NCBI GenBank assembly: GCA_016781635.1
Contig: JADDPY010000206.1
Location: 3,981 to 21,481 of the forward strand
Reading direction: 5' to 3'
Origin: Rubrobacter sp.
GTDB taxonomy: Bacteria; Actinomycetota; Rubrobacteria; Rubrobacterales; Rubrobacteraceae
DNA: 17,501 nt
Positions 6,177 through 13,015 of this stretch are shown here, in pieces. The translations under genes were made by a program, and so were the position numbers. Each line of letters opens with the position of its first letter. Position 1 is the stretch's first letter. The notes below the pieces were generated by a model. The model did no database searches, was not told the DNA's origin, and saw only the letters and a list, made by a program, of their open reading frames with translations.

Positions 6177-7109
6177 ATGGAATTTAGTTGGCTGACGTTG
6201 GTCGCCGCTTTTGGCGGCGGCCTGTTCGGGGCCGCCATCGGGGCGTTGCCGTCTTTTATCTTTACCGGCTTTACGGTGCTCGTCGGCGTGGCTATCGCCT
6301 TCGCGGGCAGCGACTACGATTTTCTGACCAACGTGGCATTCGGTCCGGTCTTCGGGCCGCATATCGGCTTCGCCGGCGGGGCTGCGGCGGCTGCCTTCGC
6401 CGCGCGTAGAGGAACGCTGGATTCCGGGGGCAGAGACATTGCCACGGGCCTCGCCGGTCTCGGCGACCCGTTGACGCTCCTCGTGGGCGGCGCCTTCGGC
6501 ATGCTGGGCTACCTCATACAGTACGTGTTGATGGAATTTTTGAACCTCGCCTCCTACACCGACGTCGTGGCGCTCACCGTCTTTATCTCCGCCGTCATCG
6601 CCCGGCTGGCCTTCGGCAAGACCGGCCTCTTCGGCTCGCTCGACGATGAATCGCGGCGGCGTGGCAGGTTCAACCCGGGCGGTGACCGTGCCTGGGTGGC
6701 CTACCAGCAGGGCTGGGGACAAGCCGCGGTTATAGGGCTCGGCGTCGGCGCATTCTCGGCGTTCCTCGCGATAAGCGTCGCGCAGGCGAACCCGGACCTG
6801 GCCCCGGCCGGAGCGGTGATCGGCTTCGGGATCACGGCGGCTTCCCTGATCTTCTTGCAGTTCGGTACCTCGATCCCGGTTACGCACCACATGGCCCTTC
6901 CCGCGGCCGTGGCGGCGGGCGTGGCCGCGCCCTTCGGGATCGGCGCCGCGCTCATCATCGGCATCATCGGCGGCATCCTGGGGGCGCTCGTCGGCGAGCT
7001 TGCCTCCAGGCTGTTCCTGGTACACGGCGATACCCATATAGACCCGCCGGCGACGGCAATCTGGATTATGACCTCGATCTTCCTGATCGGCGCGTTGCTC
7101 TTTGGCTGA
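6177..7109 (+). CDS. Polytopic membrane protein of unknown family, candidate glycerol/DHA uptake protein
   Basis: I do not recognise this 310-residue protein as any named transporter. It is almost entirely hydrophobic Gly/Ala-rich helix, with about 8-10 probable membrane segments and one polar loop near residues 155-180 (DDESRRRGRFNPGGDRAW). It lacks the NPA boxes of GlpF aquaporins and has no ATPase or PTS motif. The two halves resemble each other: FGPVFGPHIGFAGGAAAA near residue 59 against FGTSIPVTHHMALPAA near 232, and glycine-rich GGGLFGAAIGALP near 13 against GGILGALVGELA near 264. This suggests an internal duplication. Conserved-looking polar residues are PHI, THH and, near the end, HGDTHIDPPA. 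ATG 6177 follows GGGAAAGGGA. It sits between dhaK and dhaL in an operon with no other permease, so uptake of glycerol or dihydroxyacetone is a reasonable inference, not shown. Confidence 0.85.
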   Translation: MEFSWLTLVAAFGGGLFGAAIGALPSFIFTGFTVLVGVAIAFAGSDYDFLTNVAFGPVFGPHIGFAGGAAAAAFAARRGTLDSGGRDIATGLAGLGDPLTLLVGGAFGMLGYLIQYVLMEFLNLASYTDVVALTVFISAVIARLAFGKTGLFGSLDDESRRRGRFNPGGDRAWVAYQQGWGQAAVIGLGVGAFSAFLAISVAQANPDLAPAGAVIGFGITAASLIFLQFGTSIPVTHHMALPAAVAAGVAAPFGIGAALIIGIIGGILGALVGELASRLFLVHGDTHIDPPATAIWIMTSIFLIGALLFG

Positions 7110-7216
7110 TAGGGCGAGAAAAGGCGAAGAAGGGCGGGACCGCTCCTTAGCCACCAGGGGCGCGGCGAATGACCCCCGTGCGACGCCGGGCGTCCTGCCC
7201 CCCGTCGAGGATGGCG

Positions 7217-8734
7217 ATGGCTGAACTGCCCGCCTCCGTCGTCGAGGCCTTTGTCGGCCACGCGAAGCGTACGCCCGAAAGGACGTGCCTCCTCTTCGAG
7301 GGCGACGAGTGGAGCTACGGCCGTTTGCTCGAACGGGCCGAGGGGTTCGCGGCAGCGTTGGGGCGGCAGGGCATCGTGAAGGGAGAACGTGTTGCCCTCT
7401 TCCTCGGCAACAGCCCGGACTTCCTTGCGGCCTATCTCGGTACTCACCTCGCGGGCGCGGTAATAGTGCCGGTGAACACCGCGTATAAGAGGACAGAGCT
7501 CCGCCACATCTTCGACGACGCGGGCATCCGTCTCTGTCTCACCGACGGGGAGCGGCGGCCCGAGTTGGAGGGGGTACGCGAGTCTCTGCCGGAACTCGAG
7601 ACCGTTGTCGAGGTAGGCGAGGGCATGGATAAATTTCTCGCCGAGGCGGGTCCGTACAAACGGGTGCTCCCCCAAGGCGACGACCTTGCGAACATCGCCT
7701 ACACGTCCGGGACCACGGGGAGGAGTAAGGGGGCGATGCTCCTTCACCGTAACCTCGTCGCCAACGTAGCGGCGGTCTGCGAGGCGTGGCGCTGGGAACA
7801 GAGGGATCGCCTGCTCCTCACCCTCCCGCTCTTCCACACGCACGGCCTGACCGTCGGCGCACACGGGACGTTTTTCACGGGTGCAAGCGCGGAGCTACAC
7901 CGCAGGTTCGACGCCGACGCGGTCTACAACGTGCTGCTGGTCGGTGAGACGACGATGTTCTTCGGCGTACCCACGATGTACACGCGCCTCTTGCGGGAGG
8001 CCCGGTCTCGCGACGAGCGACCGGGCCCTCTGCGGCTGTATGTGGCCGGGAGCGCGCCGTTGAGCCCGGCGGCTTTTGCGGAGTTCGAGGAGCTCTTCGG
8101 GGAGCGCATCCTGGAGCGGTACGGGATGACGGAGACCGGGATGAACCTCACGAACCCCTACGACGGCGAGCGGAGGCCGGGCACGGTCGGGGGACCTTTC
8201 TCGGGGCAAGAGGCGCGGGTGGCCGGCGTGAAGAGCCGCGAGGTTCTGGAGCCTGAGGAGGTCGGGGAGATCGAGGTTCGTGGTGCGCACGTTTTCGCGG
8301 GTTACTGGCGGCGACCGGACGCCACGGAGGAGAGCCTGGGGGCGGACGGCTGGTTCCGGACCGGAGATCTCGGGTCGGTCAGCGACGATGGTTACTACAC
8401 GATCACCGGACGGGCGAAGGAGTTGATCATCTCGGGCGGCTACAATGTCTACCCGCGCGAGGTCGAGGAGGTTCTGGAGAGCTGTCCCGGAGTCGCCGAG
8501 GTCGCCGTCGTGGGGCTGCCCGATGAGGAGTATGGCGAGAAGGTAGCCGCGGCCGTCGTGCGCGACGACCCGGGGCTGGAGGCAGGGAAAGTAATGGATT
8601 TCTGCCGGGACGACCTCGCGGGCTACAAACGGCCCCGGGAGGTCGTGTTCGTCGACGAGCTCCCGCGCAACGCCCTCGGCAAGGTGCAGAAGCACCTCGT
8701 GCGCGAGGGGCTCGTAGAAGGGGAGGTTAATTGA
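7217..8734 (+). CDS. Malonyl-CoA synthetase-like acyl-CoA synthetase (MatB/ACSF3 group)
   Basis: An ANL-superfamily adenylating enzyme of 505 residues. It contains the P-loop YTSGTTGRSKG (162-172), LPLFHTHGL (203-211), FGVPTMYTRLL (249-259), ERYGMTETGMN (300-310), NPYDGERRPGTVGGP (313-327), GWFRTGDLG (378-386), the hinge/A8 region GRAKELIISGGYNVYPREVEE and the A10 catalytic Lys489 in LPRNALGKVQK. The ERYGMTET.MN...DGERRPGTVG run is that of malonyl- and methylmalonyl-CoA synthetases, so the likely reaction is malonate (or a methylmalonate-like acid) plus CoA and ATP to the CoA ester. The start is uncertain: ATG 7217 with GAGG upstream gives a family-like N-terminus, while ATG 7169, also with AGGGG upstream, would add 16 basic residues. 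It overlaps dhaL by 4 nt, so it belongs to the operon, although its link to glycerol catabolism is unclear. Confidence 0.88.
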   Translation: MAELPASVVEAFVGHAKRTPERTCLLFEGDEWSYGRLLERAEGFAAALGRQGIVKGERVALFLGNSPDFLAAYLGTHLAGAVIVPVNTAYKRTELRHIFDDAGIRLCLTDGERRPELEGVRESLPELETVVEVGEGMDKFLAEAGPYKRVLPQGDDLANIAYTSGTTGRSKGAMLLHRNLVANVAAVCEAWRWEQRDRLLLTLPLFHTHGLTVGAHGTFFTGASAELHRRFDADAVYNVLLVGETTMFFGVPTMYTRLLREARSRDERPGPLRLYVAGSAPLSPAAFAEFEELFGERILERYGMTETGMNLTNPYDGERRPGTVGGPFSGQEARVAGVKSREVLEPEEVGEIEVRGAHVFAGYWRRPDATEESLGADGWFRTGDLGSVSDDGYYTITGRAKELIISGGYNVYPREVEEVLESCPGVAEVAVVGLPDEEYGEKVAAAVVRDDPGLEAGKVMDFCRDDLAGYKRPREVVFVDELPRNALGKVQKHLVREGLVEGEVN

Positions 8735-9360
8735 GCGCTACCGAGAAGACGGTCGCGGTTGTAAGGGAGATGGCAGCCGCGATGGAGGAGCACCGGCGGC
8801 ACCTGACGAAGCTGGACTCGGAGATCGGGGACGGCGACCACGGCAACAACATGCACCGCGGCTTCGGCGCGGCCCTCGAACGCCTCGAAGGCGCGGAGCC
8901 CGCGACCCCGGCCGACGCCCTCAAGGCCGTCTCGATGGCCCTCATAAGCAAGGTGGGGGGTGCCGCCGGCCCACTGTACGGTACGGCGTTTCTGCGCGCC
9001 GCGACCGCGCTCGCGGGGAAAAAAGACCCTTCCCCCGAGGACGTCGCGGAGGCGCTGGAGGCGGCGGTCGGCGGGGTGAAGCAGCGCGGCAAGGCCGAGG
9101 TGGGGGACAAGACGATGGTGGACGCCCTGCAGCCTGCGGCCGGTGCTGCAAAAGAGGCGGCGGCGTCCGGCGGGGGCGCGGGGGAGGTCCTCCGGGCTGC
9201 GGCGGAGGCGGCGAACGAAGGTTCGGAGACGACGGTTCCCCTCACGGCGAGGCGGGGGCGTGCGAATTACCTGGGGGAGCGGGCAGTTGGGCACATGGAC
9301 CCCGGCGCGCGCTCCTCATACCTGCTCCTGGACGCCGCGGCCCGGGCGCTGGGGGCGTAG
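8731..9360 (+). CDS. dhaL: Dihydroxyacetone kinase subunit DhaL (ADP-binding)
   Basis: The 209-residue protein is the nucleotide-carrying subunit of PEP-dependent dihydroxyacetone kinase. ADP stays bound and is rephosphorylated by DhaM, and the phosphate then goes to DHA on DhaK. Diagnostic motifs are LDSEIGDGDHG (about 28-38, Asp residues binding Mg-ADP), GGAAGPLYGTAF (76-87), VGDKTMVDAL and ARRGRANYLGERAVGHMDPGA near the C-terminus. The start is a TTG at 8731 that shares four bases (TTGA) with the stop of the preceding synthetase gene. GGGGAGG lies 4 nt upstream. Translation is therefore probably coupled to that of the synthetase. Three bases separate its stop from the dhaM start. Confidence 0.95.
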   Translation: MSATEKTVAVVREMAAAMEEHRRHLTKLDSEIGDGDHGNNMHRGFGAALERLEGAEPATPADALKAVSMALISKVGGAAGPLYGTAFLRAATALAGKKDPSPEDVAEALEAAVGGVKQRGKAEVGDKTMVDALQPAAGAAKEAAASGGGAGEVLRAAAEAANEGSETTVPLTARRGRANYLGERAVGHMDPGARSSYLLLDAAARALGA

Positions 9361-9363
9361 GGC

Positions 9364-9762
9364 ATGGTCGGGCTCGTGCTCGTCTCGCACAGCAGGGCGA
9401 TAGCGGAGGGTACCGCCGAGCTCGTCCGGCACATGGCCGGCGAGGTCGAGGTTGTGGCAGTCGGGGGAGATTCCGAGGGGGGGCTTGGCACGGACCCGGA
9501 CGGCATTCTGGCCGCCATCGAGGGGATGGGGACGGATGAGATCCTAATTTTCATGGACATAGGCAGCGCGGTGCTCTCGGCCGAGACCGTGGTGGATATG
9601 CTAGAACCGGAGACGAAAGAGAAGGTGCGGCTCGTGGACACGCCGTTCGTGGAGGGGGCGTTCGCGGCGGGGGTGATGGCCTCGACCGGGGCGGGCGGCG
9701 ACGAGTGCGTCGAGGCCGCGATGGAGGCTCGGACCGAGCCGAAGCTACACGAAGGGGAGTAG
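9364..9762 (+). CDS. dhaM: PTS-dependent dihydroxyacetone kinase phosphotransferase subunit DhaM
   Basis: The 132-residue protein is a single EIIA(mannose)-like domain. The N-terminal GLVLVSHSRAIAEG contains the phosphorylatable His9. A GDSEGGLGTDPDGI segment, the strand IFMDIGSAVLSAE (about 60-72) and PFVEGAFAAGVMAS (about 97-110) complete the DhaM pattern. It takes phosphate from HPr and passes it to ADP bound on DhaL. It is the short form found in Gram-positive bacteria and lacks the extra HPr and EI-like domains of the E. coli protein, so a separate EI and HPr, not in this window, are required. ATG 9364 follows dhaL by 3 nt, and glpD begins 2 nt after its TAG. Confidence 0.93.
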   Translation: MVGLVLVSHSRAIAEGTAELVRHMAGEVEVVAVGGDSEGGLGTDPDGILAAIEGMGTDEILIFMDIGSAVLSAETVVDMLEPETKEKVRLVDTPFVEGAFAAGVMASTGAGGDECVEAAMEARTEPKLHEGE

Positions 9763-9764
9763 AA

Positions 9765-11447
9765 ATGGAGCCCAACACGGCAGAGACCCGGGTACCACGC
9801 GACATAGCCGGTTACCCCTTCGACCTCATCGTCGTGGGGGCCGGGATCAACGGCGCCGGGATCGCGCGCGACGCGGCGATGCGCGGCTTGAAGGTCCTGC
9901 TCCTGGACAAGGGCGACATCGCCAGCGGGACGACGAGTTGGTCTACACGCCTGATCCACGGCGGCCTGCGCTACCTCGAGTACTACGAGTTCCACCTAGT
10001 CTGGGAGTCCCTCTCCGAGCGCGAGAAGCTCTTGCGCATCGCGCCGCACCTCGTCAAACCGCTGCCGTTTATGGTGCCGATCTACGAGAGCTCCAAGCGC
10101 GGCCCCACGCTCGTGGGGCTGGGCATGTTCATGTACGATGCCCTCTCGCCGAGCAAGTCCATGAACAGGCACAAGATGCTCTCGCGCGAGGAGGTCATGG
10201 AGCGTGCCCCGGGCCTCAACACCGAGGGCCTTGTCGGTGCCGCGCTGTACTACGACGGGCAGGTTGAGTACGCTGAGCGACTCGCCGTCGAGAACGCCGT
10301 CTCCGCTCACGAGCATGGCGCGGTCGTCATCACCTACGCCGAGGCGGAGAAGGTCCTGGTGGAAGACGGAGACGTCGTCGGGGTGGAGTTCGTAGACGTC
10401 CTGAGCGGCACGAGGCACGAGGCGAGGGCGCCGGTCACGGTCAACGTCGCGGGGCCGTGGGTGGATCAGGTCCTGAACAGGATGCGCCCGGACGAGGGGC
10501 GCATGATCGGGGGCACGAAGGGCAGCCACCTGATCGTGGACCCGTTCCCCGGAGCGCCGGAGACGGCGATGTATGTCGAGGCCAGGAGGGACGGTCGGCC
10601 GTACTTTATCGTGCCGTGGAACGGGCGCTACCTTATCGGGACGACGGACATCCGCTACGAGGGCGACGTCGACCTCGTGGTCGCGGACGACGAAGAGATC
10701 GACTACCTGATCGAGGAGACCAACAGCGTTATCCCGGAGGCGAACCTGACCCGCGACGAGGTGCTGTTCACCTACTCGGGAGTGCGACCCCTGCCCTACC
10801 AGCCCGAGGGGTCCACGAGCGCCGTCACCCGGAGCCACGTCGTCTACGACCACGCGAAGGAGGAGCCGAAGATAGGCGGCCTCATCTCCATCGTCGGGGG
10901 TAAGCTGACCACCTACCGCAACCTCTCGCGACAGACGGTGGATCGGGTGTACAAGAAGCTCGGGCGGCAGGCCCCCCGGAGCCGCACGGCCAAGGTCCCG
11001 CTCCCGGGTGGGGAGACGCGCGATTTCGCGAGCTTCGCCACCGATTTCAAGCTTACGAGCGGGCTGACCGACGACCTCGCCGAGCGCCTCTTGAAGCTTT
11101 ACGGTACGCGCGCCCCCGACGTCCTCGCCGAGGCAGGTGACGACCACTCCCTTCGCGTACCGCTCGCTGCGACGTTTACACCCGAGACCGGCATCATCGG
11201 GGCGGAGGTGTTGTACGCGTTCCGTCGGGAGCTCGCGGCGACCCTGAGGGACGTGCTGCTTCGGCGAACGATGGTCGGGATGGGGCCCAGGGTCGGTCTC
11301 GACGTGGACCGGGCGGCTGCCAGGATCGCGGTGCAGCACCTCGGATGGTCGGGGGAGAGGTCCGAGCGTGAAATCGCCGAGTTCCGCGAGTACGTGCGCC
11401 GCTACAAGCCCAAGGATCTTCGGGAGCTGCAGCCCGCTGGTACCTGA
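9765..11447 (+). CDS. glpD: FAD-dependent glycerol-3-phosphate dehydrogenase GlpD
   Basis: The 560-residue flavoprotein oxidises glycerol-3-phosphate to DHAP and passes electrons to the quinone pool at the inner face of the membrane. The FAD-binding Rossmann start DLIVVGAGINGAGIARD is at residues 20-36, followed by the family signature SGTTSWSTRLIHGGLRYLEY (54-73). The central substrate-binding part includes YFIVPWNGRYLIGTTD (about 282-297) and YSGVRPLP (about 342-349). The C-terminal helical domain (about 430-550) is the DAO_C type. The start is ATG at 9765 with AAGGGGAG upstream, 2 nt after dhaM; an in-frame ATG at 9705 would lie inside dhaM. As last gene of the operon it completes conversion of glycerol to DHAP. 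No convincing intrinsic terminator was seen after it; only a 5-bp AGCCC/GGGCT stem overlaps the stop region. Confidence 0.97.
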   Translation: MEPNTAETRVPRDIAGYPFDLIVVGAGINGAGIARDAAMRGLKVLLLDKGDIASGTTSWSTRLIHGGLRYLEYYEFHLVWESLSEREKLLRIAPHLVKPLPFMVPIYESSKRGPTLVGLGMFMYDALSPSKSMNRHKMLSREEVMERAPGLNTEGLVGAALYYDGQVEYAERLAVENAVSAHEHGAVVITYAEAEKVLVEDGDVVGVEFVDVLSGTRHEARAPVTVNVAGPWVDQVLNRMRPDEGRMIGGTKGSHLIVDPFPGAPETAMYVEARRDGRPYFIVPWNGRYLIGTTDIRYEGDVDLVVADDEEIDYLIEETNSVIPEANLTRDEVLFTYSGVRPLPYQPEGSTSAVTRSHVVYDHAKEEPKIGGLISIVGGKLTTYRNLSRQTVDRVYKKLGRQAPRSRTAKVPLPGGETRDFASFATDFKLTSGLTDDLAERLLKLYGTRAPDVLAEAGDDHSLRVPLAATFTPETGIIGAEVLYAFRRELAATLRDVLLRRTMVGMGPRVGLDVDRAAARIAVQHLGWSGERSEREIAEFREYVRRYKPKDLRELQPAGT

Positions 11448-11477
11448 GAAAAGGGCTTCATTTGCGGCAGAGTGTCG

Positions 11478-11527
11478 TGTTTTACGGGCGACCTTGCCGG
11501 GTAGTGTTACAAACGTGCCGTAAAGCA
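11478..11527. promoter_or_regulatory. Inverted repeat flanking a possible promoter of the ferritin-like gene
   Basis: TTTACGG at 11481-11487 and CCGTAAA at 11518-11524 are perfect inverted arms, extendable to 10 bp with one G:U, around a 30-nt spacer. A weak promoter can be drawn inside: TTTTAC 11480-11485, 16 bp, TAGTGT 11502-11507 (the same style of -10 as TAGAGT before glpK). One arm would then cover the -35 box and the other the start of transcription, an arrangement suited to a repressor. Both promoter and operator are tentative. Confidence 0.3.
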
Positions 11528-11546
11528 GAGATCAGGAGGTACCTCA

Positions 11547-12056
11547 GTGGAAACTAACAGGGGCAGCGAGGGGATCCTCTCGCCGGAGATGTCCGAGAAG
11601 CGCGAGGAGATCGTAGAACTCCTCAAGACCGCTTACTTTATGGAGCTCGAGACCGTAATGAACTACGTCTCCGAGTCTATCAACCCGGACGGGGTGAGGG
11701 CACAGGAGATCAAGGAGTCCCTCGAAGAGGACATCGAGGAGGAGCTCGGGCACGCGAGGCAGTTTGCGGAGAGGATCAAGGAGCTTTACGGCGTGGTCCC
11801 TGGTTCGATGGACTTCAAGGCCGAGCAGACCTTCCTGCAGCCGCCGGAGGAGCAGATCGATATCGTCCACGTCATCAAGGGCGTGATCGACGCGGAGACG
11901 AAGGCGATCGAGCACTACACGCGCGTGATCGAGGCGACGGAGGACTCCGACCCCGTCACGAACGACATGACCATTGCTGTCCTGCGCGATGAGCAGCAGC
12001 ACCGCAAGCTCTTTGAGGGCTTCCTCCGCGAGTACTCGGCTGAGGGCAAGGCTTAA
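11547..12056 (+). CDS. Ferritin-like diiron protein (bacterioferritin/Dps-like)
   Basis: The 169-residue protein should fold as a four-helix bundle with a diiron site. Ligand pattern: Glu33 in FMELETVMNY, Glu66-x-x-His69 in EELGHA, Glu117 in DAETKAIEHY, and Glu149-x-x-His152 in DEQQH, i.e. E...ExxH...E...ExxH as in ferritins and rubrerythrin-type proteins. There is no rubredoxin Cys motif and no signal peptide. Probable role: iron storage or peroxide handling in the cytosol. The exact ferritin subfamily cannot be fixed by eye. The start is GTG at 11547 with a perfect AGGAGGT 6 nt upstream (11534-11540), suggesting strong translation. It stands alone between glpD and a strong terminator, with its own possible promoter at 11480-11507. 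Confidence 0.88.
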   Translation: METNRGSEGILSPEMSEKREEIVELLKTAYFMELETVMNYVSESINPDGVRAQEIKESLEEDIEEELGHARQFAERIKELYGVVPGSMDFKAEQTFLQPPEEQIDIVHVIKGVIDAETKAIEHYTRVIEATEDSDPVTNDMTIAVLRDEQQHRKLFEGFLREYSAEGKA

Positions 12057-12102
12057 TTAGAGCGGTCAGCTTTCTGTAACCAGCCGTCAGCTTTGGGCGG
12101 TG

Positions 12103-12141
12103 AAAGAGGGAGCCCGGTCGTTATGATCGGGCTCCCTCTTT
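12103..12141. terminator. Strong bidirectional rho-independent terminator
   Basis: AAAGAGGGAGCCC (12103-12115) pairs with GGGCTCCCTCTTT (12129-12141), and the inner GGTC/GATC adds four more pairs (one G:U) around a 5-nt GTTAT loop, giving a 17-bp stem. A-run and T-run ends give a U-tract when read from either strand. It lies between the convergent ferritin-like gene (ends 12056) and the NAD(P)-binding gene (ends 12220) and should end both transcripts. Confidence 0.9.
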
Positions 12142-12219
12142 CGTGGCTGCGCAAGGGCAGTGGTGTGCTGGTTGGAGAGACGCGTTCCGCCGTACACCTG
12201 TCAGCTTGATACGGACACT

Positions 12220-12852
12220 TTACAAACCGTTTATGGCCTCTTCTATGGGCGTGTCGCCTGCCAGGACTTCGAAGGTCTTGCCGTGGGTGTTGGCGGTGAG
12301 GGTTGCGACGAGGACGCGAGCGGTGTCTTCGCGGGTGATCTCGCCGCGACGGCCGAGCGAGGTCGCGGCGTCGACGCGCCCGGCGGCGGGGTCGTCGGTG
12401 AGGCGGCCGGGGCGCACGATGGTGTAGTCGAGGCCGCTCTCGCGCAGGGCGTCGTCGGCCTGGCCCTTGGCTTTAAGGTAGGGCCGCATCCCCTCGGGGC
12501 CAGATTCCGGGTCGTCGGCGCCCATGGCGCTGACCATGACGTAGCGCCGGATGCCGTAATCCTTCGCGGCTTCGATAAGCTTTATGGCCCCTTGCCGGTC
12601 GATGGTCTCCTTTTTGGCGGCCCCGCTCCCCGGGCCGCCGCCTGCGGTGAAGATTATGGCGTCCGAGCCTTCGGCGGCGGGGGCCGGGTCCCCTTCGAGG
12701 TCGGCCACGACAGGGGTGCCGCCGAAGCTCTCCACCTCCAGGGCCTGAGAGTCGTCCCGGATCATGGCCATCGCTTCGTGCCCCGCCTCGGCCAGGAGCC
12801 GAACGAGGTGTCGTCCGACCTTGCCGTGCGAGCCCGCTACCAGCACCTTCAT
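12220..12852 (-). CDS. NmrA/SDR-type NAD(P)-binding protein (atypical SDR)
   Basis: The 210-residue protein begins with MKVLVAGSHGKVGRHLVRLL, a Rossmann GxxGxxG dinucleotide motif (Gly7, Gly10, Gly13). It continues with AIIFTAG (strand beta-4), YVMVSAMGADDP (about 104-115), YLKAKGQADDALRESGLDYT with the YxxxK-like pattern of atypical SDRs, and TIVRPGRLTDDP. This is the layout of the small NmrA-like/YwnB/YhfK 'NAD-dependent epimerase-like' proteins. Their substrates are mostly unknown, and some are redox sensors or quinone/flavin reductases. ATG 12852 has only a distant GGGAG, but an 8-codon ORF with a much better ribosome-binding site ends in an ATGA overlap with it. The reading frame stays open upstream to 13035, but that extension is proline/arginine-rich and not family-like. 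Confidence 0.88.
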   Translation of the reverse strand: MKVLVAGSHGKVGRHLVRLLAEAGHEAMAMIRDDSQALEVESFGGTPVVADLEGDPAPAAEGSDAIIFTAGGGPGSGAAKKETIDRQGAIKLIEAAKDYGIRRYVMVSAMGADDPESGPEGMRPYLKAKGQADDALRESGLDYTIVRPGRLTDDPAAGRVDAATSLGRRGEITREDTARVLVATLTANTHGKTFEVLAGDTPIEEAINGL

Positions 12853-12875
12853 AGTCTCTGTACTCCCTCGTTCAT
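12849..12875 (-). CDS. Possible 8-residue leader peptide (MNEGVQRL) overlapping the SDR gene start
   Basis: On the minus strand AGGGAGGATC is followed at short distance by ATG (12875-12873) and codons for MNEGVQRL, then TGA at 12851-12849. The TGA shares bases with the ATG of the NAD(P)-binding gene (ATGA overlap) in a different frame. The Shine-Dalgarno sequence of the short ORF is far stronger than that of the gene itself, so ribosomes may load here and reinitiate. It could also be an accident of a strong upstream SD. Confidence 0.4.
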   Translation of the reverse strand: MNEGVQRL

Positions 12876-13015
12876 GGTGTGATCCTCCCTGCTGACGATC
12901 TAGCGGTCGTGAGGATTCTACCCGTGGGGCGGGGCGGGTAAGGCGGGGTCCGGGTGTTGTGGGGCACATCGGAACCTTTCGGGTAGACGGTGGTGCTTGC
13001 GCGGGGTGGCTGGGG

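Noticed and set aside
7169..7216. N-terminal extension of the synthetase from ATG 7169 as the true start
   Set aside because: It would add 16 basic/proline residues not typical of the family. It has an AGGGG upstream, so it is kept only as an alternative, not as the primary call.
6063..7864. Long overlapping minus-strand frames opposite the membrane protein and synthetase (363 and 387 codons)
   Set aside because: They overlap each other and two well-supported plus-strand genes. Composition is charged and repetitive, as expected of antisense to Ala/Gly-rich coding DNA.
9996..11339. 447-codon open frame on the minus strand opposite glpD
   Set aside because: Same codon-bias shadow effect; glpD on the plus strand is unmistakable, and the antisense product has no domain-like pattern.
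11428..11462. AGCCC/GGGCT pair near the glpD stop as an intrinsic terminator
   Set aside because: Only 5 bp with a 17-nt loop, overlapping the coding end, and followed by a poor U-run; too weak to annotate.
12160..12882. 240-codon plus-strand frame opposite the NAD(P)-binding gene
   Set aside because: The minus-strand frame has a clear Rossmann motif. The plus frame starts inside the terminator-distal region with no ribosome-binding site and has no motif.
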